The notes under the pieces are model-generated. The model saw nothing but the letters and a program-made list of their open reading frames with translations. It made no database searches and was not told the DNA's origin. From Erodium maritimum (Eukaryota; Streptophyta; Magnoliopsida; Geraniales; Geraniaceae): DNA of 64,000 nucleotides. Each line of letters opens with the position of its first letter. The stretch's first letter is position 1. This document shows, piece after piece, positions 11,435 to 22,782 of the stretch. The position numbers and the translations under genes were made by a program. The stretch spans positions 62,728,039 to 62,792,038 of the forward strand of contig OY997593.1 of the NCBI GenBank assembly GCA_963921825.1, written 5' to 3'.

Positions 11435-12006
11435 TTCATAAGAACCCATTGTCTCGGGGAAGGGATCCAATTGTAACCCCAAACATTGTACCTAACATAA
11501 GAGGTATAGTGGATGGGCTCGGAGATCCAGGCTGGAGAACATGGGAGATTGGCTAGTCTTCGGGCGGATTGATCACTGCTCAAGGAGACATCCCAAATAG
11601 GCCAATGGAAACAAAGAGAGGTTCGACGGGGGAACCACGAGAAGATCATGCGAGGTCTCGGAAGCAGCCTCGCCAGGCGGAATGAGTGAGATCCTAGGCT
11701 TTAGGGACCGTACCCGGGAAGGGTCCTTGATACAAGTTTATCCTCTCCTTAATACTGTTGGGTTCAAGTTCGATCGTTCTCCTCACAATGAAATGATCCC
11801 CCCCATAGGATCAAACAACGTTTAAGTACTATTTTGAGCGGTTGTCAATAATATTATTTTTCTATTATCTTTCCTGTTTTGAAAGTTGGTTTGAGGCACC
11901 AACCCTTTTGTCATAGATTTTGTGAAAAAGAACCATCTAGGGACCCTATCCTTGTCTTGACTATTTATTTTGATTAATAATATATTTGCGCGTTTCTCTC
12001 AAAAGA
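11435..12006 (+). mobile_element. LINE 3'-end fragment, same family as 57698-58238
   Basis: AAATGTTTA occurs at 11426-11434 and 12007-12015, a candidate TSD after an A-rich tail. The body shares a string of words in the same order with 57698-58238: CAATTGTAACC, TTGTACCTAAC, GAGATCCAGGCT (GAAGATCCAGGCT there), GGTTCGATCG / GTTCGATCG and TTGAGCGGTT. Both are therefore 3' ends of one LINE family. Non-coding as it stands. Confidence 0.55.
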
Positions 12007-12624
12007 AAATGTTTAGAGATCAAATAGTTTTGTTTATCGAAGAGTAAAATTGATAATTTAAGATAATTAAAACTTTATAAGTTCGGTAAAAGCTTATGCA
12101 TTGAAAATAGGGAAAACCTATTTCACACCGATATATTTTGGGCCGTGTTTATGTCATATCTTTAACTAACTTTTTTTTAAAATTATCATTAAACTTTCGT
12201 AGATTCTTTAAAACTAGGGAAAATTTCAAATTGATACCCTGACAAATATTTATTTGCAGTATAATACCCTAGCTTGTTTTTTTGCATTTTAATACCCTGG
12301 AAAATATAATTATTTTCACTTTCATACCAACCGTTAACTTTCTTTCCAAAATAGATGAAAAGTCCAAAATACCCCTTAAGATCAATCAAAATTTCAATAC
12401 CTACCACAAAAATCAGATTGTTTTGTATATTTCATTTTATTTCAAAAAAGTTTTAAAGCAGTTTTATATATTTCAAAAATAATACTTTAATATAATTCAA
12501 AAAATCAGATTTATTTCAAAAAAAATATTTTAAAAATATTTTTTATATGTTAAAAAGAATATTTTTATATATTTTTTAAAATAGATTTTATTTCAAGAAA
12601 TATTTAAAAAAATCATTTTTTATA

Positions 12625-14277
12625 GGGAAAATTTCATTTTACCACCCTGACAAATATTTAGTTTCAGTTTGATACCCTAACATAAATTTTTATCAGTTTC
12701 ATACCCTAACCAAACTTTTAGTTTCACTTTCATACCCAGCCGGGTAAAATGTCCAAAATACCCCTAATTATTACTCAAATTTGCATCTCATGTCATTGGC
12801 TCAGAATTTGAAAATAAGTGAAATGACAATAATACCCTTCATTGTTAGGGTGTTAAACTGAAAATTTTCTTCCAAAAATTTCAAATTTTACAAAATCACT
12901 TTTTATTTATATTAATTCAGTTTTTATTTATAAAAAATATTTTTTATTTTAAAAATTCAGTTTTTATTTTTTTAATAAAATTACAAAAATTAAAAAAAAA
13001 ATACTCTTAATTAAAACCTAAAACTATATCTAATCAAACCTAAAACTAAATCTAATCAAACCTAAAACTAAACCTACTAAATATATACAATTTTCACAAC
13101 ACAGAACCTCTCACAACACAGAACCTCTCACAACACAACCTCACACCCTATATTCATCTTCACAGCGACATAATCGGTCCTTCTCCATTGGTCTTCTCCA
13201 GCGACGATGAGGGGCGACGCTGCAGATCTGTTCGAGGGCACGAGCATGAGTTGTGTAGGAGACTGGAGCCGTAGCGTAGACGACTACCATGCGTAGATCT
13301 GGACCTTCCCATCCATAGATCTGGTCCTTCCCATCCTTTTCCGGTGAGGGCTTCTCGAGGGGGCGTAAATCTTAGTTCGCGTGTGTCGTTTCTGAAGCGA
13401 AACCATCGGACCCGGAGTTGGGGTTCGGTCATCCGTTCATAACCATTCCTTCTCCATTGGATTTCTGGGAATTTGTTGGTTTTTTTGTTTAATTTCTGGG
13501 GATTTGTTGATTTTTTTTGTTTGATTTCTGGGTTTTGGATTTGTTTTTCATCGATTTTACGGGGAGGAGGTTCAGTAAGAAGATGAGGAGCTTCTATTTT
13601 CGTTTTTTTAAATCTTTTAATTAAAATTTTGATTTAATAATTATGTTCAAGAAAACTGAAAAATAATTATGTACAAGAAATCTGGAAATTGTATGGCATG
13701 TGAATTGGAAAGATGAATGAGATTGCTCTTTGATTTCAAAGTTGATGAATCAAAGTTGTGTTCTTTGATTAGTGGAAAGGAGATTGTTCAGCATACATCA
13801 ATGGATCTGTCTAGGATTGAAATCAAAACACAATTTGGGTCTGAAACAATATTCAAAAAAATTAATAAAGAAAAAAAATGGAAGGGTATAAAAAAAATAA
13901 AACTGAATTTTTGAAAAAAAACTGATTTTATAAAAAAAAAATTGATTTTTATATTATCTTTAAATTAAAATCTGAATTTTTGAAAATAAAAATTGAATTT
14001 ATAAAAAAAATTGATTTTATTTTAAAAATAATGAAATTTTCAGTTTAACACCCTAACAATGAAGGGTACTATTGTCATTTCACTTATTTTCAAATTCTGA
14101 TACAATGGCATGGGTTTGAAAATTTGAGTAATAATTAGGGGTATTATGGACATTTTACCCGGTTGGGTATGAAAGTGAAATTAAAAGTTTGGTTAGGGTA
14201 TGAAAGTGAAATTTTTTTATGTCAGGGTAATAAACTGAAATTAAATGTTTGACAGGGTGGTAAAATGAAATTTTCCC
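12625..14277. mobile_element. Mutator-like element nested in the outer one
   Basis: Its inverted ends also start GGGAAAATTTCA and stay alike for about 250 bp (ACCACCCTGACAAATATTTA at the left; the same inverted at the right). Perfect 9-bp duplications TTTTTTATA lie at 12616-12624 and 14278-14286. The middle (about 13080-13920) is a different, GC-richer segment described separately. No transposase was seen. Confidence 0.85.
13080..13920. other. Unrelated cargo between the arms of the nested Mutator element
   Basis: Between the AT-rich arms lies a segment with repeated ACAGAACCTCTCACAAC words (about 13100-13140), a balanced-GC block (13160-13440) and a T-rich run of TTTCTGGGGATTTGTTG words, like a plant leader exon followed by intron DNA. 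A 90-codon frame on the minus strand (13160-13432) has no recognised domain. It may be a captured gene fragment as in Pack-MULEs; its origin is not known. Confidence 0.45.
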
Positions 14278-14992
14278 TTTTTTATATGTTTAAAAAAATC
14301 AATTTTTATATATATCATAATAATATTTTTATATAATTCAAAAAATCAGATTTATTTCAAAAACAAATATTTTAAAAATTATTTTTTATATATTACAAGA
14401 ATAAGATATTTTATATATTTAAAAAAAATATATTTACTTTCAAAAAATATTTTTAAAAATCAGTTTTTTATATATTTAAAAATAAATTTTTATATATTTA
14501 AAAAATCATATTTTTTTATATAATTAAAAAAATTATATATTTAAAAAAATTAAAATAAGTTTTTTTATATATTACAAAAACCAGATTTTTATATATTTCA
14601 AAAAAGTATATTTTATTTCAAAAATGTTTTTAAAAAATCAATTTTTATATTTAAAAAATCAATGGTTGAAGGGTGTTTTTGATTTTTTTTGAAAAAAAAC
14701 AAGGTCATGTGCAGAGCACATGACTATTTTTCATCCATTTTGGATGGAAAGTTAACGGTTGGGTATGAAAGTGAAAATAAATATTTTTCAGGGTATTAAA
14801 ATGCAAAAAAAAAAACAAGTTAGGATATTATACTGCAAATAAATGTTTTCCAGGGTATCAAATTAAAATTTTCCCTTAAAACTATCAAAAACTATGACAT
14901 TTCAAAAAAACAAAGAATGTCGATTATGTGTGGAACATGCAAGGGTTATGATTTTTGTAAATGGCGTAACTATCCTCACACTATTTTTTAAA

Positions 14993-15390
14993 GGGAAAAT
15001 TTCAGTTTAATACCCTGCCAAACATTTAATTTCATTTTGATACCCTGGCATAAATTTTTAACACTTTCATACCTAGCCGTCAGATTCTGTTAACTTTCCA
15101 TCCAAAATAGGTAAAAATGTCCATAATACCTCTAACTATTACTCAAATTTTCAAACTCATGCCATTGAATTCAGAACTTGAAAATAAGTGAAATGACAAG
15201 TTAGGGTGTTAAAATGAAAATTTCACTATTTTAAAAATAAAATCAATTTTTTTAATATAAATTTAGTTTTTATTTATGAAAATTATTTTTATTTTCAAAA
15301 ATTCTGCTTTTATTTTTATAAATTCAGTTTTTATTTCTAAAAATTATTTTTATTTTCAAAAATTCAGATTTTATTTTTATAAATTCAGTT
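14993..15390. repeat. Single arm of a third related Mutator-like element
   Basis: It starts GGGAAAATTTCAGTTTAATACC and repeats the arm words of the nested element in order (ATACCCTG, CATTTCACTTATTTTC inverted, GTTAGGGTGTTAAAATG). No inverted partner was found to the right, so this is a half element or a deleted copy. The right limit is approximate. The following 15400-15790 holds no gene that I recognise. Confidence 0.6.
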
Positions 15391-16059
15391 TGATTGGTCC
15401 GACGTGTAGTCTTGCTGCTCCGGTGAGGACGACAGTTGAGTCGAGTCGTCGGACATTGTTGGTCGGAGTTTTTAGAGAGAAAATGGATAATTTGAGAGTG
15501 AAAATTGAGAGAAGTATTGGGGCAACGGTTCGATTTTTTTTCCTCTACCTTACCACATGTCGGCGCCTGTTTCAGACCGCAAATCGCAAACCACGATTTA
15601 GTGAGTCGCAAGTCGCGACTCACGCATGCCATAACGTGCGAATCGCGAGTCGGGACGTGAGTCGCACGCTGCACATACTCTAAGTCGTGTAAGGGGACAT
15701 CAATGAAAAGTTTGGTGGGTCCATTTTAGGAAAGAGAAGAAATAAAAAAAAATTGATTGGTTGCATTTTCTTAAGCCAAATAACTTATTCTTTAGAACAT
15801 CTCCAGTCGTTAACAAAGTTGTTAGCTGTTCGTGTTGATGGACAAAATAAAAAAAAATATTATTTCAGCTTCTCTCTTCTCCATCAGTCAACACAATTAG
15901 CCAGCAACCTCCAGTGGTGTTTTTTCTACTGACTGATCGTTGATGGCTGATAGAATAAAATAGTATCAAACATAACACTTTTATTAATATTTTACAAAAC
16001 ACACATTACACGATTAATATTACCGAAGCTTAAACTAAACATAGGTTAACAATGATTTA

Positions 16060-16490
16060 TTATCACCAAAGCGGAAAATAAACATGGGTTAACAACGATT
16101 TATATTTCGTTGCAATATTGTAGCCACTGGGTTGGTCTTTGACGAGATTCCAGATCACGAACTTGGTGAAAGTTTGGCGATGTCGGTCCCAATACGTGCC
16201 CGCAACCAGCGCTCTAAGTTGATGATCGATTTGTCCCCGCAACCGAGCATGAAGCTTTTCATGGTAGATTAAATTGAATTCATTTACCTTGATGGGAAGC
16301 TTTTTCCAGTGGTCCTTAATCTGCCTCTCGGTTCGTAGTGGGCATCATCAGGGGGCGATTAGACGAAGTAGTTGTAAACATCCGGCCAGTATCTGATGTT
16401 TGGCCCCGGACGAGCATGTTCAAGCCACACAAGGGGAAACACCATTTCTTCTTCGGGTGACCATGGAAAAATTCGACGGTGTCCATCCAT
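16060..16490 (-). pseudogene. SANT/Myb-like ORF-B of element B, frameshifted
   Basis: ATG at 16490 opens MDGHRRIFPWSPEEEMVF and VWLEHARPGPNIRYW, clearly related to ORF-B at 8340. A frameshift near 16360 moves the frame. The homologous remainder then reads RQIKDHWKKLPIKVNEFNL, LHARLRGQIDHQLRALVAG and FTKFVIWNLVKDQ, matching the C-terminal half of the plus-strand copy. A TATA-like box lies about 95 bp upstream. Not functional as read. The product would be a small Trp-rich SANT-type protein of unknown role. Confidence 0.65.
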
Positions 16491-16581
16491 CGACGGTTCG
16501 ATTGAGAGGAAATATTTTGAGGAATTTTGAAAGAGAGGATTCGGTGGTGGAAATGGTGAGGATAGGTGATGGAAGTGGTGG

Positions 16582-16589
16582 TATTTATA
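16582..16589 (-). promoter_or_regulatory. TATA-like box of ORF-B (element B)
   Basis: TATAAATA on the minus strand, about 95 bp before the ATG at 16490, inside a CCAC/TTCC-rich leader like that of the related ORF-B at 8340. Confidence 0.5.
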
Positions 16590-18827
16590 AGGGTGGGGGT
16601 GGAGATAATTCCACAGAACCGTCGGCCTTAACAAGGAGATTTTGGTCATTTTGTTATGTGTTGTGCAATCATGTCACACAAATCAAGGAATTCGGAATGA
16701 AGACCAAATTAAAAGTGTAGACGCAATTCAACTCCATGATTACTTAATGGATATATTTTTTTTATCAGCAATTTTTTTAAAATTTTATAACCATAGCCTT
16801 TGAAGTAAAGGTCTAAGGCAAGGGAAACCCTCCAAATATAAATAAAACAAGGTACCAAAATGAATCTAAAAACACTTACTTGCGTTGTAAGTTACCTAAA
16901 TTCAAACCTAACTACCCATACTTGTGTCGCACGGTACCCACTTCATAAGCCCCAACACAGCAAGTTCTACAAGTACACCCCAAGAAACATCTCACACACA
17001 AATATAACAATCCAAAAAACCCCCAACAATGGTTACAAAAAATAACCAGTACCCCCCAACAACCAGATATTAGATCCTCCTTCTAAAATTTGCTCAAAAC
17101 TTCAGCAGCACAAACTTCAGCAGTAAATACCCCAACTGCAAAACCTTCCAACAATTCGAACCAAATGGATCTTCAGCAATCATGTGTCCAAAGATGTCAA
17201 AACCAGTATCAAACCAGTAGGTGCCCAAATCTTCACAAAATAAGGCTCAAAACAGTAGACCTTATACCAGAAGCCAAGACCAAAATAAAAACAAAAGTAA
17301 AAAACAACCACTCCTCCTAAAAGCTACCACCTCTCAAACAGAAATATAAGGACAACCCCCACTCAGAAATAACAGATCCCAACCCAAAGAGCCTCACCAA
17401 AGTTACTACACTCCCAAGCCCTGCCCAACACCCTCCCAAAAACCCCAGTACCTCAGTACCAGCCTCCAGATGCATCTGAATATCAGATTTATTTAAAGCT
17501 GCAAATTAAACACCCACCTCACCAAGACTGAGATGATGTGATTTTCTCTTATATTAATCAGAAGGATTAAGTAACCAGCTCAAAAATGAGAAGGAGTAAT
17601 CCTTATTGAAGTTGGCCCAAAACAAATGAAAGGAATCACTCTGAACTTGTTGAAGAGTTTCATCAGGATGAGGGTAAACATTGTTGAAGATCAGTTGATT
17701 TCTCCCTAACCAAATTCTCCAAATGACAATAAACACTAACACTTTCCATTGGGAGATGGATTTTTTAGGACCAATACCTTTCCAAGAAATGAACCACTCT
17801 TTTATAGTCTCAGGGTAAACAGATTTAATCCCCCACCAATACAAGCAAAGAGTCCAAACAGACCAAGCAAACTTGCATCCAAGGAAAACATGATCAATCT
17901 CTTCAGGTTCCTCAAGACAAAAAGGACACCAAATATTATCAGGGTAAATTCCTCTGGCTAATAGGAAACATTTTGTTGGGATTGCATTCATACACAAAAG
18001 CCAGACAAAGGCTGCTATCTTAGGAGGGATTTTTGGTTCCCATAACAAGTCAGGCCAGATCAAATCCTCATCATAATTTTCATCCAAGTACTGGTACATT
18101 CTTTTCACAGAAAAACCCTTATGATCTAAGGACCAAGAAACTTTGTCAGGCACTAAAGGGATCAGAGAAACAATATTAATCAGATCACAGAGAAGATCAA
18201 ATTGATCTTCTTCCCAGCCCCTCAACTCCCTTCTAAATACTAAGACCCAATCCCCATTTTCCCATAACTGAGAGAGTAAAGCCTTTTTTTTGTTGACTGA
18301 GATGATAGACCCTTTGAAACATGAACTTGAGAGGAATATCTGAGATCCACAGATCATCCCAGAAAAGGATAGCATTCCCAGAGTTAACCTTCCAAACTAG
18401 TCCCCCCATCCCAAAAGCACTAGCAAATTTTGGGCATTCCAAAAGGGATTGAATGTGTCTTAAGAAACCTTGACCATTGAGCAGAGGAAATTTAGACAAA
18501 TCCCAAGATGAGTAGTCCCAACCATATTTGGAGCAGATAAGTAATTTCCATAATGAGTCCTCTTGTAAGGCAAATCTCCACCACCAAGTAGGCAGTAAGG
18601 CCTTATTCATGATACTCAGCCTTTTAATCCCTATCCCTCCAGCACTCTTTGGTCTGCAAACCAAATCCTACCTCAATTTTTGCAAGGCTTTCCTAGATAG
18701 TGTCCCATTCCATAAGTACCTCTTCTGCCACTTTTCAAGTTCATTGGGAACACCCTTGGGAGCTTTATAAAGAGACATAAAGAAAAGAGGCAATGAACTT
18801 AGAGAAGAATTGATTAAGGTCACTCTA

Positions 18828-18845
18828 CCCCCCCCCCCCCCCCCC
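18828..18845. repeat. 18-nt poly-C coding for an extra glycine run in the LINE RT
   Basis: Eighteen C residues on the plus strand give six glycines on the minus strand between SRTLG and RVTLINSS. The family usually has only two glycines (GGRVTLI) here, so the run is an in-frame homopolymer expansion or an assembly artefact. Confidence 0.75.
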
Positions 18846-20998
18846 AATGTTCTTGATTTGGACTGCCAAAGACTTAACTTGTTCTTAAATTTTCTTATAA
18901 CAGGTTCCCAAGTCTTAAATCTTCTAGGATTTGCACCAAGTTGGAACCCCAAGTAATCAAAAGGTAAAGTCATGGAGCTGCAACCTAAGATCTCAGTAAC
19001 CTCATTCAAAGTCAAGTTGATTTTCAGACCTGTGGCCTTTTGAAGGCAAAGAAGTGTATGTTTCAAGTTAATAACTTGTTGCCTGCCTGCTTTTATGAAG
19101 ATCAAAGTATCATCTGTAAATTGCAGATGAGATATCTCAAGGCCATTTGTACTGCACTTAACACCAGCAAACATGTTGGAAGAAATTCCAGAGGCCATTA
19201 ATTGATGAAGGCTCTCAGCAACCAAAGCAAAAAGGAGTGGGGAAATTGAACAACCTTGCTTCAAGCCCCCTTGGAGTGGAAAATCTCCAGAAGGAGAGCC
19301 GTTGACTAATACTGATGCCAAAGCTGACAAACATACAGAGATCCAATTTCTCCAAACCACTCCAAAACCCATGATCTCCAATAACTTCAGAAGGGCCTCC
19401 CAACTGATATGGTCATAAGCCTTTTCAAAATCAATTTTGAAGACAATCACCTCTTGATTAGAATTTTTTATGAAATGGATGAGTTCAATAGCTATTAAAA
19501 CCTCATCCATGATTTGTCTACCTGCTATAAATCCTGACTGAACATCATGAACCAGGGAATTCATGAGAGGTTTAAGCCTGTTAGCCAACAACTTAGAGAT
19601 GATCTTGTAGGAGCTATTGATGAGGCTAATAGGTCTGAATTCCTCAAAGGAGAGGGGAACATTATTTTTTGGGATCAAAGTAATGAATGTAGAATTTAGC
19701 CCCTTGCCAAGAAGTCCCCCACCAAAAAAAATGCTCAAAGAGATCCAATACATCAGATTTAACCACAGGCCAACAAGTCTGAAAGAATTTCAATGAAAAA
19801 CCATCAGGACCAGGTGATTTCTCCCCATTACAGGCTTTAATAGCACCCCAAATCTCATCTTCAGTAAAGGGAGCTTCCAAGTTAAGAGCTTGAGTAACTA
19901 TTAAAGACTTGAAAGGGAGTGAGGATAGATCAATGTAGGTCTGAAAGCCTCCTGAAAACCTGTTAGCAAAGTGAGATCTAGCCACCTCCTTTATATCTGC
20001 AGGGCTAGTGTAAGTAATGTCATCTTCAACTATACAGGAAACCTTCTTCCTGGCAAAATTGTAGTTGGCTACCAAGTGAAAAAAATTTGTGCACCTGTCT
20101 CCATCTTTGGACCATTTATGTCTAGCCTTCTGACACTAAAGTTTAGCTTGAAGTTTTAGTTTCTGAATAAGCTTAGCATTAAGGCAGGCCCTATGAGCAA
20201 TCTCAGAATCAGTGAGACCCCTACTCTCAAAGCAATTATCCAGGCCATTAATCTCCTCCTTCAACCATTCAATCTCCTTGTCAAGCCACCCAAAAGTATT
20301 AATGTTCCAAGACCTATAAAAAGCTTTGAGAGGTTTTAACTTGTACCACAACTTGTAGGCTGCAAACCCCTCCACCTGAATAGATTCCCAACATTCCTTG
20401 GTATCTGCTAAAAACTTGGGGTGTTTGATCCAGACATTAATAAATTTAAAAGGCCTAGGACCCCAATCCATCACAGTGTTAGACAATAGTAGAGGTTTAT
20501 GATCAGATAATACCCTTGGAAGACAAGCCTGAGATAAATTGCAGAAGTGGCTTAATAATTGAGGAGAAATCAAGAATCTATCTATCCTTGAAGCCATATT
20601 TCTAGAATTAAACCAAGTGAATTTTCCCTCATTCAATTGAAGATCAATCAAACCCAGATCATCCAGAAAACTCCTGAAATCTCTGAGGCTAGTAGATGAG
20701 AAATGTGATCCAGTCTTCTCTGAAGGATCCAAAATAGCATTTAAGTCTCCAGCTATGATTAGATCATTGGACAATTGTGTAACCTTTGAACCAATTGAGA
20801 CCTAGCTGGAATAGAACAAGGTGCATAAACATTGATCACAGATAAATTGATATTCAAAGGTAAGAAGCAACCAGTCCAATATAGAGTATGCTCTTCAATT
20901 GAGTGATGCTGAAGATCAAAGATATTTGTATCCCATAAAGTGATCACTCCCCCAGAGCTTCCAATGGCAGGGACATTGACGCCCTGAGAATTAACCCA

Positions 20999-22510
20999 CA
21001 AAAAGGGCGCGGCAAGCGCACCGGTCGTCAAGTAGTATTTCAGTTTAAGTCCGGTTATCGTACCCAAGGGAGCAATAAAACAGTCACTCGATTTAAAATC
21101 CGTTATTAATCTGTTTCTGAAGAGAGTTTGTTTTGGTTTTGAAAATGTAAATAACAGTTTGAAATCTAAAATAAAATAAGAGCAAAGTTCAAGTGTTTGT
21201 GAAATTCAGAGAAAAGGTGATCTAGGGCTTTAACGGGGTCACAATATGACTATTGACTCGCTGGGGTTTGTGTTTACATGTGCAGATAAGGTAAGTCTAA
21301 AGGTAACGGAAGTTCTCTCAGCTGGTCCTAAACATCTTTCGATCGAATTAGGTCCCTAGTATAATCTGACCACCTAGTTATTTCTAATCTGGGTGTAGTG
21401 AGACATACAACATTACGATTCATGAACTCCTCTAACTTTCGGTTTATACGCCTATAGCTGTTACACTCGTGTTAACCTAACTTGATTAGAGACTAGATTT
21501 AAACCCGAGTTACATAATCCTTAGTCCTTTTAGTCACTCTCAACTTTCGATTATTGAATGCTAAAACCTAATCAACTATTAAGTGATCAATTTGATGAAG
21601 CATTAATTCCAAATTATGTAAACATTATCCTAAACACAAATTGCACAATGTAACTACAAACTCATTGAATCAATTACTCATATTGCTTCCCCTAGCCTTA
21701 GATCAATAGAAATTTAGTTCATGGAGAAGAAGGAAGAACAAAAAGATGAAAAAGAACAAGAGATAAAAATAATTGAAAGGTAAAGTTGATACAAAATACC
21801 AATTCAATGATGAAACTTCAATAGTTTTGCTTCAATCCTTGTTCCTAAGCACTTCTCTCTCACCAAAACTCAAACCCTAACTCTCAATATCTCTAAAATA
21901 ATGCCCAATACAAGTTTTTTTCTTTTCTTAGTGGATGCTCTTCTATATATAGGACTTCAAGGCCTCTTTCCCTACTCCAAATCGGAATTGGAATAGGTAA
22001 ATTTGGCTTTTGAATGAGGAATTTTCCTATTTTTATGCCAAAAACGGAGCTTGGAGAAGGTCTGATGCGCGTGGCACGCAGCGTGGCCCGGAATGGGCCC
22101 AAAAACGGGCTGGAAACCGGCCCGATATGAGGCCCGGAATGGTCCAGAAACCGGGCCGGAATGAGGCCCGGAACGGGCCCCTTCCCGTATCCGAACAGTG
22201 ACGGTCCCTTAACAAAAGTTGTAGATCTTTGAATTCTCTTCGATCTGATATATTATATGAAGCAATTCGGAGTTTGAATGAGAGAGTTATACCATTCGCA
22301 AGATCAGCCAGCTTCCAAAACTCCTAAAACCGATTTTTTCCTCCATTTTAGCCCTTTTTCCGATCAAAGCACCTACAAAATACAACGAGAGACAAAGTAC
22401 GAGTAACAAGAGAAAAGTGCACCAAATTGTACAACCCCGGGACTAAAAATCTCAATAATGTGGGATAAAAACATCCAAAGCTGATGCATTTTATGCCTAC
22501 ATCAAGCCTC
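20999..22510. mobile_element. Insertion splitting the LINE endonuclease, type unresolved
   Basis: LINE coding sequence stops at the Trp codon of VNS (about 20998) and resumes at NNFW (22511), with CCCA shared at both junctions. The 1.5-kb insert is non-coding. It has GCGCGGCAAGCGCACCGGTC and GTACCCAAGGGAGCAA near one end and ATGCATTTTATGCCTACATC at the other, words I associate with a common plant LTR-type non-autonomous element, though no LTR pair was found. A GC-rich repeat block sits at 22060-22200. Confidence 0.55.
22060..22200. repeat. GC-rich minisatellite-like block in the insert
   Basis: Words such as GGCCCGGAATGGGCC, GAAACCGG and CCGGAATGAGGCCC recur five or six times at about 25-35 bp spacing. 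Similar words build the tandem block at 37255-37460 in a solo LTR. No coding value is apparent. Confidence 0.55.
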
Positions 22511-22782
22511 CCAGAAATTATTGAAACCACAGCTAGAAACAAAGTAAACAGGTAAGGTAGTTAACTTAGATTCTTGTATCAGTACCATTGCCACTCTTAA
22601 CTTGGCACACAACTTACGCAGTGTTCTTCTCTTCTGAGTAGATGAAGCACCACGCATATTCCAAGAAAGTATCCTCATGGTGAGGAGAGCCTCTGAGTTG
22701 GAAGAGTTAATAATTCTCCTTCCTCCTCAGGTTCTACTAAGTCACAATAATCATCCTCTGAATTGGTGTCAAACTCCACTGC

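Larger units (their letters stand above)
12217..14875. mobile_element. Mutator-like element with long inverted ends (outer)
   Basis: Ends begin GGGAAAATTT and are inverted copies of each other for well over 100 bp: the left arm with ATACCCTGACAAATATTTA matches the right arm inverted. The element is flanked by perfect 9-bp duplications TTAAAACTA at 12208-12216 and 14876-14884, the Mutator hallmark. The interior is AT-rich and non-coding apart from the second, nested element at 12625-14277. Confidence 0.85.
17554..22678 (-). pseudogene. LINE ORF2: endonuclease, reverse transcriptase, zf-RVT (broken)
   Basis: The start MRILSWNMRGASSTQKRR at 22678 is the L1 AP-endonuclease N-terminus, with the metal-binding E in LIQESKL. 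The ORF is then split by an insertion (about 20999-22510) and resumes with GSSGGVITLWD, INVYAPC, AGDLNAI and SDHKPLL, the endonuclease His-containing end. Reverse transcriptase follows: KSPGPDGF, LANRLKP, IDFEKAYD and QFTDDTLIF at about 19110 (FADD is usual). The zf-RVT end has FVWLLCMNAIPTK and a CPFC...EEIDHVFLGC cysteine/histidine set. Shifts or stops occur near 20770, 20140, 19740, 18668 and 18280. No RNase H is visible. Confidence 0.85.
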
